Source of the DNA: Mycobacterium asiaticum | Lineage (GTDB): Bacteria; Actinomycetota; Actinomycetes; Mycobacteriales; Mycobacteriaceae | Direction: 5' to 3' | Length of the DNA: 64,000 nt | Assembly (NCBI RefSeq): GCF_001673315.1 | Contig: NZ_LZLQ01000148.1 | Location: 92,640-156,639 of the forward strand | Part shown: positions 16,375 to 24,347 of the stretch, one piece after another | Position numbering within the stretch: position 1 is the stretch's first letter | Layout: every line of letters begins with the position of its first letter | The notes under the pieces: generated by a model | Databases searched by the model: none | Told to the model about the DNA's origin: nothing | Seen by the model: only the letters and a program-made list of their open reading frames with translations | Program-made: the position numbers and the translations under genes

Positions 16375-17894
16375 TTCGGTACCACCAACTCTGCAGGGGT
16401 CATATCCAGGGGTAGCGTGTCGTGCTCGACCAGGGCGTCCGCTCGGGACAGCGTCGGGCCCTGCGGCAGCAACCGCAGCGCCACCCATGGCGCCAGGCTG
16501 GGCTGCAAGGTCAGGCCGAGCGCCTCGCGTGATTCTTTGGTGTCGTCCACCCCGAACCGCGCGCCGGCGTTGGTCAGCCACCACAGCGACTCGGTCGTCT
16601 GGGCGCCCGGGTTGTTGCCCGTGACGGCGACGAAGTTCGCGTAATTCGGGCCGAAGTAGACCTGATCGGCCTCGCGCCCGGTCATGTCAGCCTTGACCAG
16701 GTTGACGACCCGCTTCAGCTCGCTGGCCTTGATCGGCAGGGTCGGTCCGGACACCACCTGCACGCGGGCCCGGTTCTCACCGCTGGTCCGTTCCCACCAC
16801 CAGCAGGTGGAGGGGTTCTCCCGGATGTCCAGCACGTTGAGCGGATTGTCGGGATAGGCGGACAGGTCCAACCGGTTGACCACCGGCATCCTGGCCAAAG
16901 CCGACGGCTCGACGGTCACCGGCTTGGAGTTTCCGGGGCGGCCCGCGTTCTGCAGGATCTGGGCCACCAGCGGCGGCAGCGTCTGCACCCCGTCCACCAG
17001 TACCAGTGAATATTGTTGTGGCCCACTGATTTGCGGCGTTACGAGAATCGTGCCGACCGGTCCCGGAGCGCCGGGGAAGGTCGCCGCGGCTCCGGCGTTG
17101 GGCACCTCAGGAACGAGCAACTCGGGTCCGACCGGCAGGGCGTCGTAGAGGGCGTGGCTCATTGGCCGCGCCTGACTGACCTGTTCTGGCGTCAGGCCCA
17201 GCGGCAACAACACCGAGCGGTCCGTCGCGTCGATCTTGGACCGGCGCCCCTCCCGGATCACCCAGGTGTTGCCGCCGTAGCTGAGCACCACGGCGTCCGA
17301 TCCCTTCAGCACCCGACGGCGCCCGCTCATGTCCGGGGTGCCGTCGATCACGGTGACGGTTACGCCGCCCATCGAAGCCACCCCGCCCGAGGGCCCACCC
17401 ACGGTGTCGCAGACCAACCACGACGACGCGGGAGGATTCTTGGGCGAGAACTCATTCGGCGCACCCGGGATGCCCACCAGGGGCCCATGCGGCAGGCTAG
17501 CGATCTGGCTGCCGCGGACCAGGTGCGGGTTGTCCGCCCGCCCGGTGATCAGCCGCGCCGACGCCAGGTTGAGCGCCGGGTACAGCCGGTCCCCGACCTT
17601 GACGTAGAGCGCGCCCGAGTCGCGGTCGGCGATGATCGGAGCGTCGTTGATCTGACCGGCCGGGCTGAGGAACGAGTACAGCAGCGCGCCCAGGCAGATC
17701 ACCAGGGCCGCGGAGACCGACGCGACGACCGCGAGCGTCTGGCGGCGACCGGGTTCGATCTCCATACGCACCCGCCAACGGGTCAGCGCCATCGCAGTGC
17801 GGCGGGCCAGGAACTGATACCCGGTTACCTGGGTCCGCGTCGACAACCCGAGGCCATACCCCGACCCACGTTGCCCGCGGCTATGTTCGGCCAC
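16371..17894 (-). CDS. eccB5: EccB5, ESX-5 membrane complex component
   Basis: 507-residue ESX-5 core subunit, first gene of the locus. A short cytosolic N-terminus is followed by a single transmembrane helix (about 54-76) and a large periplasmic domain. That domain contains the two conserved cysteines (WLVCDT and STCWWW) expected to form a disulfide. In known complexes the EccB periplasmic domains form the central trimer-of-dimers assembly. The gene overlaps eccC5 by 4 bp and is divergent from malQ, the same arrangement as Rv1782/Rv1781c. Confidence 0.96.
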   Translation of the reverse strand: MAEHSRGQRGSGYGLGLSTRTQVTGYQFLARRTAMALTRWRVRMEIEPGRRQTLAVVASVSAALVICLGALLYSFLSPAGQINDAPIIADRDSGALYVKVGDRLYPALNLASARLITGRADNPHLVRGSQIASLPHGPLVGIPGAPNEFSPKNPPASSWLVCDTVGGPSGGVASMGGVTVTVIDGTPDMSGRRRVLKGSDAVVLSYGGNTWVIREGRRSKIDATDRSVLLPLGLTPEQVSQARPMSHALYDALPVGPELLVPEVPNAGAAATFPGAPGPVGTILVTPQISGPQQYSLVLVDGVQTLPPLVAQILQNAGRPGNSKPVTVEPSALARMPVVNRLDLSAYPDNPLNVLDIRENPSTCWWWERTSGENRARVQVVSGPTLPIKASELKRVVNLVKADMTGREADQVYFGPNYANFVAVTGNNPGAQTTESLWWLTNAGARFGVDDTKESREALGLTLQPSLAPWVALRLLPQGPTLSRADALVEHDTLPLDMTPAELVVPK

Positions 17895-18198
17895 GCTTGA
17901 TCACCTCTCGGTCTGCCAAAAATTCTGAATATGTCAAAGCGCCCTGATCCGTAGCCCTCATGTCTGGTAAGCGCTAAAGCACGTCGATAACCGTAAGGCA
18001 CTTACGCGGACCTCGCCATGCGGCGGCGAAAGCGCTGGATCCCCCACGGATTCTTCGTATCTTCACTGCGCATGTTAGCTGCGAATGGTCGAGTCGGCGC
18101 GCTAAGTCGCAGAGTGCCGTCCGGGAGGGGCTGGCCGTTGCCGCCGGACCAGACCCCGCTTTCGCCGGGGCCTCGGCACTGGACGGAAGATGAGCGGC
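17895..18198. promoter_or_regulatory. Divergent eccB5-malQ intergenic region
   Basis: 304 bp that must contain promoters for eccB5 (leftward) and malQ (rightward). It includes an inverted repeat CGTAAG-gca-CTTACG at 17992-18006, a possible operator. The AT-richer tract just upstream of eccB5 (about 17915-17940) is the best place for its promoter. No sigma-factor consensus can be assigned with confidence. Confidence 0.45.
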
Positions 18199-20370
18199 AT
18201 GACTGAGCTTGCGCCATCGCTTGTCGAGCTGGCCCGGCGGTACGGCATCGCGACCAGTTACCAGGACTGGAGTGGACGGCATTTGGTGGTCTCCGAATCC
18301 ACCCTGGTGGCGGTGCTCGGCGCCCTGGGTGTTCACGCGACTTCTGAGCAGGAGCGCAACGCGGCCCTCACCGCCGAACTCCGTGCGCATTGGGCGCGGT
18401 CGCTGCCGCCGACCATCGTCGCGCGCGCCGGTACCCAGACACGGTTCTGGGTGCATGTGACGCATGGGGACCCGGCCGAGGTGTGGTTGCAGCTCGAGGA
18501 CGGGACGGAACGCGGTGGTGTCGTTCAGGTCGACAACTTCACTCCGCCCTTCGACCTCGACGGGCGTTTGGTGGGCGAGGCGAGCTTCGTGTTGCCGACC
18601 GACCTGCCGCTGGGCTACCACCGAGTCCATCTCCGATCGGGTGATTACCAGAGCAGTACCGCGCTTATTGTGACGCCGGAATCGCTGGGCCTGCCGGCAA
18701 AACTGGGCGTTCGGCGCGGCTGGGGTCTGGCCACCCAGTTGTACAGCGTGCGGTCCCGGGATTCGTGGGGCGTCGGTGACCTCGTGGATCTGGCCGACCT
18801 TGCACTGTGGTCGGCCACGGCGCACGGTGCCGACTACCTGTTGATCAATCCTTTGCATGCGGCCGCACCTTCGAGCACCCACAAGCCGCTGCAGCCGATG
18901 GAACCGTCGCCCTACCTGCCCACGTCGCGTCGTTTCGGCAATCCGCTCTACCTGCGCGTCGAAAGCATCCCCGAGTTCGTCGAGCTGCCCAAGCGGGGTC
19001 GGGTACGGCAGCTGCGAGACGAGGTGCAGGACCGGGCCGCGCGCAGTGACACGATCGACCGCGACAGCGCCTGGGCTGCCAAGCGTGCCGCCCTCAAGTT
19101 GATCCACCGGCAACCGCGGTCGGCGGGCCGCGAGCTGGCATATGCGGCTTACCGAGCGCGCGAGGGGCATGCCCTGGACGATTTCGCGACTTGGTGCGCG
19201 TTGGCCGAGAAGCACGGTGCCAACTGGCGTCGCTGGCCCAAATCGTTGCGGCATCCGTATGCCTCGGGCGTCGCGGAGTTCGTTGCGAAGAACGCCAAAG
19301 CCGTCGATTTCCACCGCTGGTTGCAATGGCAGCTGGATGAGCAGCTCGCGGCGGCGCAGTCGCAGGCCACCCGGGCCGGGATGGCACTGGGCATCATGCA
19401 TGACCTGGCCGTAGGGGTCCATCCCAACGGCGCCGACGCCTGGGCGCTACAGGACGTGCTCGCGCTCGGCGTGACCGCGGGCGCACCACCCGACGAGTTC
19501 AACCAACTCGGTCAGGATTGGTCGCAGCCGCCATGGCGTCCCGATCGGCTGACCGAACTGGAGTACCGGCCATTCCGCGCGCTGATCCGCGCGGTGTTGC
19601 GGCATGCCGGTGGGGTCCGAATCGACCACATCATCGGCCTGTTCCGGCTGTGGTGGATTCCCAACGGCGTCCCGCCGACCGAAGGCACTTATGTCCGGTA
19701 CGACTACGAAGCAATGATCGGCATAGTTGCGCTGGAAGCGCACCGGGCCGGCGCCGTGGTGGTCGGCGAGGATCTGGGCACCGTCGAACCGTGGGTCCGC
19801 GACTACTTATTAATGCGCGGCCTGCTGGGCACCTCGATCCTGTGGTTCGAGCAGGACCGCGACGCAAGTTCGTCCGGCACGGTGGTTCCCCTGCCGGCCG
19901 AACGGTGGCGGGAGTGCTGCTTGTCCTCGGTGACGACTCACGACCTGCCGCCGACGGCTGGGTACCTCGCGGGCGACCACGTTCGGCTGCGGGACTCATT
20001 GGGGTTGCTGGCTCGCCCGGTCGAGGATGAACTACAGGCCGCGGCGACCGAACGCGCCGCCTGGCTGTCCGAGTTGCGCCGCGTCGGGCTGCTCGACGAA
20101 GACGAAGACGGCTCCGAACAGCTGATCCTTGCGCTGTACCGCTATCTGGGCCGCACGCCGTCGCGGTTGCTGGGTGTGGCGCTGACCGACGCGGTCGGAG
20201 ATCGACGAACCCAGAACCAGCCCGGCACCACCGACGAGTACCCGAACTGGCGAGTGCCGCTGACCGGCCCAGACGGGCGACCGGTGCTGCTCGAGGACAT
20301 TTTCACCAATGCACGGGCCGCAAAGCTGCTCGAGGCAGTGCGCACGCAGACAACCCCCGAGCCGGTCTGA
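18199..20370 (+). CDS. malQ: 4-alpha-glucanotransferase (amylomaltase, GH77)
   Basis: Disproportionating enzyme that transfers maltosyl or longer glucan segments between 1,4-alpha-glucans, part of glycogen/maltodextrin metabolism in the cytosol. It has 723 residues from the chosen start (724 in M. tuberculosis). The three GH77 acidic residues are visible: nucleophile Asp476 in RIDHIIGL, acid/base Glu524 in GEDLGTV and Asp582 in THDLPPTAG. An N-terminal beta-sandwich extension typical of actinobacterial MalQ precedes the barrel. The ATG at 18199 has the ribosome site GGACGGAAG at good spacing; an ATG 9 bp upstream directly abuts it and is less likely. Confidence 0.95.
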   Translation: MTELAPSLVELARRYGIATSYQDWSGRHLVVSESTLVAVLGALGVHATSEQERNAALTAELRAHWARSLPPTIVARAGTQTRFWVHVTHGDPAEVWLQLEDGTERGGVVQVDNFTPPFDLDGRLVGEASFVLPTDLPLGYHRVHLRSGDYQSSTALIVTPESLGLPAKLGVRRGWGLATQLYSVRSRDSWGVGDLVDLADLALWSATAHGADYLLINPLHAAAPSSTHKPLQPMEPSPYLPTSRRFGNPLYLRVESIPEFVELPKRGRVRQLRDEVQDRAARSDTIDRDSAWAAKRAALKLIHRQPRSAGRELAYAAYRAREGHALDDFATWCALAEKHGANWRRWPKSLRHPYASGVAEFVAKNAKAVDFHRWLQWQLDEQLAAAQSQATRAGMALGIMHDLAVGVHPNGADAWALQDVLALGVTAGAPPDEFNQLGQDWSQPPWRPDRLTELEYRPFRALIRAVLRHAGGVRIDHIIGLFRLWWIPNGVPPTEGTYVRYDYEAMIGIVALEAHRAGAVVVGEDLGTVEPWVRDYLLMRGLLGTSILWFEQDRDASSSGTVVPLPAERWRECCLSSVTTHDLPPTAGYLAGDHVRLRDSLGLLARPVEDELQAAATERAAWLSELRRVGLLDEDEDGSEQLILALYRYLGRTPSRLLGVALTDAVGDRRTQNQPGTTDEYPNWRVPLTGPDGRPVLLEDIFTNARAAKLLEAVRTQTTPEPV

Positions 20371-20376
20371 TCGGCC

Positions 20377-20841
20377 ATGCACCCGTCATTCGCAGATCGG
20401 GCGGCCCTCAGCGATCTGGTGCACCGCTATGCGGCCGGGGTCGACGATCGTCAATTCGAGGCAGTGGCAATGCTTTTCACCGAAGACGCGGAGTTGGCGG
20501 TGCCCGAGCCGCCGGCTGAGCTCGAGCCCGTGCACCGACACCTCGGCCGGACTGCGATCGCCTCGGCCGTGGCCGCGGTGGGACAGGTCGCGCGCACGCA
20601 GCATGCCATCGTCGGCGAGGTGTATGACATCAGGCACCGGCCCGCCGCTGCTCGCGGACGGATCACTTGCGTTGCGCATCACTGGAATCAGCGCGGGGAG
20701 GAAGCGGTGGATGTCGCCTGGCACCTTCGTTACGACGACGAATACGAACACACCAACGCCGGGTGGCGCATCGGCCGCCGGGCCCTGACGATCAATGCCA
20801 TCGAGACCCGGCCGGTGCGCCGGCTACGCCTCCGGGAATAG
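20377..20841 (+). CDS. SnoaL-like / nuclear transport factor 2-fold protein
   Basis: 154-residue soluble protein with an NTF2-like fold signature: an N-terminal helix pair (DRAALSDLVHRYAAGVDD), then MLFTEDAEL, then an alternating strand-rich C-terminal half ending in W-x-I-G-R-R-x-L. Such SnoaL_4-type proteins act as small hydrolases, isomerases, dehydratases or ligand binders; the substrate cannot be told. It starts 6 bp after malQ and is probably co-transcribed with it. It is not at this place in the M. tuberculosis map as remembered. Confidence 0.8.
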   Translation: MHPSFADRAALSDLVHRYAAGVDDRQFEAVAMLFTEDAELAVPEPPAELEPVHRHLGRTAIASAVAAVGQVARTQHAIVGEVYDIRHRPAAARGRITCVAHHWNQRGEEAVDVAWHLRYDDEYEHTNAGWRIGRRALTINAIETRPVRRLRLRE

Positions 20842-20922
20842 CCGAACTCGTTTCTTCAGAAGGTCTTTCGGGTAACTACGAGTAGGGCTCCAACCCGGGC
20901 CGTTCGGGACGGCCGACTGCAC

Positions 20923-21204
20923 GTGAATGCAGCAGAGGAGACGCTCTTGACGCACGATTCAATGCACGAGCTCATGGAATTCGAAACCAGAACCGAACGC
21001 GCACCCGGTTTAGTGGTGATCGTCGGCGCCGTGCTTGCGTTCGTGGTATCCGCGGTGACGTTCGCGCTCGGCCACGCCGGGGCTGGTGTGGCCGTGGCCG
21101 CCGGCGGGATGCTGGTGTTCGGTGCCGGACTGGCGTGGCTGGCCGAGGAACGCAGACGGGTTCGCCAGGCGGAAAGGGAACTCGGCCGCGAAGACCACCC
21201 CTGA
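20923..21204 (+). CDS. Small two-helix membrane protein (UsfY-like)
   Basis: About 85-93 residues with two hydrophobic helices (about 28-48 and 52-72), then a basic tail rich in Arg and Glu (LAWLAEERRRVRQAE). The hydrophobic pair followed by GLAWL-x-E-x-RRVR is reminiscent of the mycobacterial UsfY family, but this is only a visual resemblance. Two starts are possible: the GTG at 20923, or a TTG at 20947 preceded by GAGGAG at 6 nt, which has the better ribosome site. It lies between the SnoaL-like gene and a convergent SRPBCC gene. Function unknown. Confidence 0.65.
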   Translation: MNAAEETLLTHDSMHELMEFETRTERAPGLVVIVGAVLAFVVSAVTFALGHAGAGVAVAAGGMLVFGAGLAWLAEERRRVRQAERELGREDHP

Positions 21205-21207
21205 GGG

Positions 21208-21636
21208 TCAGCGCAGCTCGGCCAGATTCTTGACCGACTTCTCAACGTCGGAGCGCAGCACCCGGGCGACCAGCCGGCCGACTGGTCCGCTGAGCACACC
21301 TCCGGAGAGATCAGCAGTGAGGTGAAAATCTGAGCCCGGGTCCCGGTCGGCGACCGACATCGCGACCGTCAGGCGGATACCGCCGCGCCCGCGCCCGCGC
21401 AACTCGATCGAGTTCGGCTCGTCGTACTCGGTCACTTCCCAGTGCACGACGTTGCGAAAGCCCTTGACCCTGACGCACGACGAGACACAGGTGCCCTTTT
21501 CGATCGTTGACGGGACCTCACCGCGCCATCCGGCGAAAATCGTCATCCACTCGTCGAATCGACTCAGGTCGGAGGCGAGCTTCCACGCGGCTTCCGGCGA
21601 GACTTCCGATGTGGTCGAGACGTCCACCCGTGCCAA
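21208..21636 (-). CDS. SRPBCC family protein (Rv0910-like)
   Basis: 142-residue START/Bet v1-fold (SRPBCC, polyketide cyclase 2 type) protein. The N-terminal phrase PEAAWKLASDLSRFDEW, then EKGT, then VKGFRN and SGGVLSGPVG match the mycobacterial Rv0910 group in pattern and length. Rv0910 was predicted to be the toxin of a pair with Rv0909, but no Rv0909-like gene is adjacent here, so this copy is either solitary or simply a ligand-binding protein. It is convergent with the small membrane gene and divergent from the molybdoenzyme gene. Confidence 0.8.
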   Translation of the reverse strand: MARVDVSTTSEVSPEAAWKLASDLSRFDEWMTIFAGWRGEVPSTIEKGTCVSSCVRVKGFRNVVHWEVTEYDEPNSIELRGRGRGGIRLTVAMSVADRDPGSDFHLTADLSGGVLSGPVGRLVARVLRSDVEKSVKNLAELR

Positions 21637-21715
21637 TTCGTCGCTCCTCCCGTTCCGATCCAGAGTCGCAGTTACATACCCGGCAGGCGCCGGCCGGTAA
21701 ACACCTCGGCTCCAT

Positions 21716-21737
21716 ATCGAGAATGCATCGAGAATGC
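21716..21737. repeat. Tandem 11-bp direct repeat in divergent promoter
   Basis: ATCGAGAATGC occurs twice with no spacer. An 11-bp period puts both copies on the same face of the helix, as in a two-site activator. The repeat lies about 50 bp before the start of the molybdoenzyme gene and 80 bp before that of the SRPBCC gene, followed by an AT-rich tract (TTTCTTATTTATAC). Confidence 0.45.
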
Positions 21738-21788
21738 CTGGTCACAGTTTCTTATTTATACAGTCGTCATGGTGTAAATTTGCTCACT

Positions 21789-23582
21789 GTGAGCGATACC
21801 AGGGACAAGGGTTTGGGCGCGGGTTCGGATCAGGTCGACACGCTCGACCGGCAGCTGGGCGTGGACTACGCCAGCGAGGTGCATACCGCCGAGGACATCG
21901 TTGACGTTGAGGCATACGGGGGTGGGTTCGACCTCACCCGCCGGGCCACCGCGCCACGACTACGTATCGGCAAAGACAAATGGTTCAATCTGCTCTGGTT
22001 GATACCGATCGGCTTCGTCCTGCTGGTGGCAGGAGTGGCGATCGGCAAGGGGCTCTACCACATGCCCGCGGTGCATTCGTTCGTCGAACGTTATCCCGGC
22101 GTCGACCCGCACTCCAAGAGCGTTCCGGGCCGGCCCGCGTGGATCGGTTGGACGCACTTCTTCAACCTGTTCATGATGACTTTCATCATCCGTTCCGGCA
22201 TCCAGATCCTCTGCGACCATCCGCGTCTGTACTTCAGCCGCAACGCCACCCCGGGCAAGGATGAGTGGCTGCGCGTGGGGCCGCCGGTTCCGGACGACCC
22301 GCTGTGGACGGCCAATGCCGACACTGTCGCGCTGCCGCCGCAATTCGGTCTGCCGGGCTTCCGCCACTCGATCGGTCTGGCCCGCTGGTGGCATCTGGGC
22401 ATCGATGTGCTGTGGCTGCTCAACGGCGCGGTGTTCTACGTATTGTTGTTTGCTACCGGTCAGTGGCGGCACCTGGTGCCTACCAGCTGGGATGTCCTTC
22501 CCAACGCCGCATCGGTCGCGATCCAGTATCTGTCGCTGAACTGGCCGGCGGACAACGGCTGGGTCGCCTACAACGACATGCAGTTGATGGCGTACTTCAC
22601 CACGGTGTTCATCGCGGGACCCGCCGCCGTCATCACCGGCCTCGGAATGTCGCCCGCCCTGTCACAGCGGGTGCACTGGCTCAGCAAGCGGCTGAGCATC
22701 CAGCACGCCCGATCCCTGCATTTCCTCGTGCTGGTGTACTTCCTGTTCTTCATCCTGACTCACGTCACGATGGTTTTCGCCACCGATGCCCTACGCAACC
22801 TCAATCACATGTTCGCCTCCCGCGACGACGACAGCTGGGTCGGTTTCGGGGTGTTCTGCGTGGCGATGGTGATTGTGGCGATCGGCTGGGTCGCCGCGAC
22901 CCCGTTCACGATCAAGCATCCGCGGGTGGTCCAGCGGGTGGGTTACGCGCTGGTCGGCCCCTTCCAGCGGGCGCTGGAACGCCTGAATCCGAAGCCCGGG
23001 GCATTCACCGAGAAGGACATCTCGCCGTACCACTGGCGCAACGGCCGGCTCCCCGAGACCGTCGAATACAAGGAGCTGGAGAAGAACGACTTCGTGGACT
23101 GGCGGCTGCGGGTCTACGGTCTGGTCGAGAACCCGACGGCCTTCTCACTCGAGGACTTGCGCGCACTGCCCTATCACGACCAGATCACCCAGCACTTTTG
23201 CATCCAGGCCTGGTCGGGTGTCGCGAAGTGGGGCGGGGTGTCGATGCAGACCATCATCGACATCGTCAAGCCGCTCCCCGAGGCGAAATGGGTTGTCTTC
23301 TACTCGATGGGGCTGGGCGCCACGGGCGGGATCTATTACAACGCGCACCCGATCGAGCAAATGCGGCACCACATGAGCATGCTGGCCTACAACATGAACG
23401 GCGAGCCGCTCCCCTATCTGCACGGCAGACCGCTGCGGCTCCGCAACGAGTTGCAGCACGGGTTCAAGCAGGTGAAGTGGATCAAGGGCATCGAGTTCGT
23501 CGCAAGCTATAAGGAAATCGGCAGCGGCTACGGCGGCTACAGCGAAGACCACAAGTTCTTCGGCCGGCACCAGACGCTCTAG
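21789..23582 (+). CDS. Membrane cytochrome b-type / molybdopterin oxidoreductase fusion
   Basis: 597-residue two-part protein. Residues about 60-390 have multiple hydrophobic helices with spaced histidines, as in di-haem cytochrome b561/formate dehydrogenase gamma-type domains. The C-terminal part (about 410-590) is a sulfite-oxidase-type molybdopterin domain with a candidate Mo-ligand Cys in QHFCIQAWSGVAKWGG. The fusion suggests electrons from the Mo site pass to or from the quinone pool. The physiological substrate is unknown. The start is the GTG at 21789 (VSDTRDKG); an ORF extending to 21507 overlaps the divergent SRPBCC gene and is rejected. A 9-bp gap separates it from the convergent next gene. 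Confidence 0.85.
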   Translation: MSDTRDKGLGAGSDQVDTLDRQLGVDYASEVHTAEDIVDVEAYGGGFDLTRRATAPRLRIGKDKWFNLLWLIPIGFVLLVAGVAIGKGLYHMPAVHSFVERYPGVDPHSKSVPGRPAWIGWTHFFNLFMMTFIIRSGIQILCDHPRLYFSRNATPGKDEWLRVGPPVPDDPLWTANADTVALPPQFGLPGFRHSIGLARWWHLGIDVLWLLNGAVFYVLLFATGQWRHLVPTSWDVLPNAASVAIQYLSLNWPADNGWVAYNDMQLMAYFTTVFIAGPAAVITGLGMSPALSQRVHWLSKRLSIQHARSLHFLVLVYFLFFILTHVTMVFATDALRNLNHMFASRDDDSWVGFGVFCVAMVIVAIGWVAATPFTIKHPRVVQRVGYALVGPFQRALERLNPKPGAFTEKDISPYHWRNGRLPETVEYKELEKNDFVDWRLRVYGLVENPTAFSLEDLRALPYHDQITQHFCIQAWSGVAKWGGVSMQTIIDIVKPLPEAKWVVFYSMGLGATGGIYYNAHPIEQMRHHMSMLAYNMNGEPLPYLHGRPLRLRNELQHGFKQVKWIKGIEFVASYKEIGSGYGGYSEDHKFFGRHQTL

Positions 23583-23591
23583 CTGGACTCG

Positions 23592-24155
23592 CTAGCCGCC
23601 GGGCCAGGCGGAGTCCACCTGGGTGGCAATGTCGATGACCTGAGCGGCCTGTGACGCTGGCGAGTCGATCTCATCCTTGACGTACTGGGCGATGAATCGC
23701 CGGATCTCACCGTCTACCCCGGCCAGGATGCGCAGCACTTCGCCACGGATCGACTTGGACGACACATTGACGGTGATGTCTGACGGTCGAGGCTTGGATA
23801 CATCGACGATCAGCAACAACGGGTCTGCCGCGCGCGCCGTCGCCCGCAACGCAATGTCGCCGGAGACCAGGAAGCGCTGCTTGTCGAGCCGCAAATCCAA
23901 CAGCAAATCGATGGACAGTGGAATGTGAATGACGAATGTGATCATCTCGCCGAGCTTGCGGGTTACCCGCGGCTCCTGAATCTTCACGTTCGCACTGACT
24001 TTGGCGATCCCGCCGGGGCCCTGTGCGATTGGCTCCATAGCGAACTCGCTGCCCGCGATATCGGCCAAGGCAGCGGCGACGCGGTCCGGTGTGACGGCAA
24101 CCTCGAAAAATCTGCGGCCGAACTCTTCGTAGGAGAGAAAGTCGTAATTTTCCAT
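23592..24155 (-). CDS. Conserved hypothetical protein (Rv1780 counterpart)
   Basis: 187 residues from the ATG at 24155 (MENYDFLSYEEFG), the same length as M. tuberculosis Rv1780. The position, next to a divergent DUF4407 gene, also fits. The N-terminal residues are acidic and aromatic. The central part is strand-rich (FVIHIPLSIDLLLDLRLDK, then GDIALRATARAA), and the C-terminal half is helical. The central pattern resembles lipid-binding or SMP-like beta folds, but no family can be assigned. An upstream ATG at 24173 is possible. The conserved placement beside malQ and ESX-5 suggests nothing firm about function. Confidence 0.85.
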   Translation of the reverse strand: MENYDFLSYEEFGRRFFEVAVTPDRVAAALADIAGSEFAMEPIAQGPGGIAKVSANVKIQEPRVTRKLGEMITFVIHIPLSIDLLLDLRLDKQRFLVSGDIALRATARAADPLLLIVDVSKPRPSDITVNVSSKSIRGEVLRILAGVDGEIRRFIAQYVKDEIDSPASQAAQVIDIATQVDSAWPGG

Positions 24156-24347
24156 AGACCCATACCGTCTCATGCCGTGCGTCCGATCGGTTGCTGATCC
24201 CGTCGCGTCGCCTGAACAGGGTGCTTGAAATCGGCCAGGGAAGTGGTGCTTGAACGGATGTGAACAACACCACAAGGGACGCCGTGGATTCGGTGTGTCG
24301 GGCGGCGGCCTGCCACGCTGGAGAGCAATTGGAGGTGGATTAGTCTC

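Noticed and set aside
16375..16584. ATG start giving a 1458-residue EccC5
   Set aside because: It reads through eccB5 in another frame; GTG at 16374 gives the family N-terminus and a GTGA overlap.
12208..16644. Several long plus-strand ORFs opposite eccC5
   Set aside because: Antisense shadows of a high-GC gene, without domain signatures.
21507..21788. N-terminal extension of the molybdoenzyme
   Set aside because: It crosses the divergent SRPBCC gene; the GTG at 21789 gives a sensible protein.
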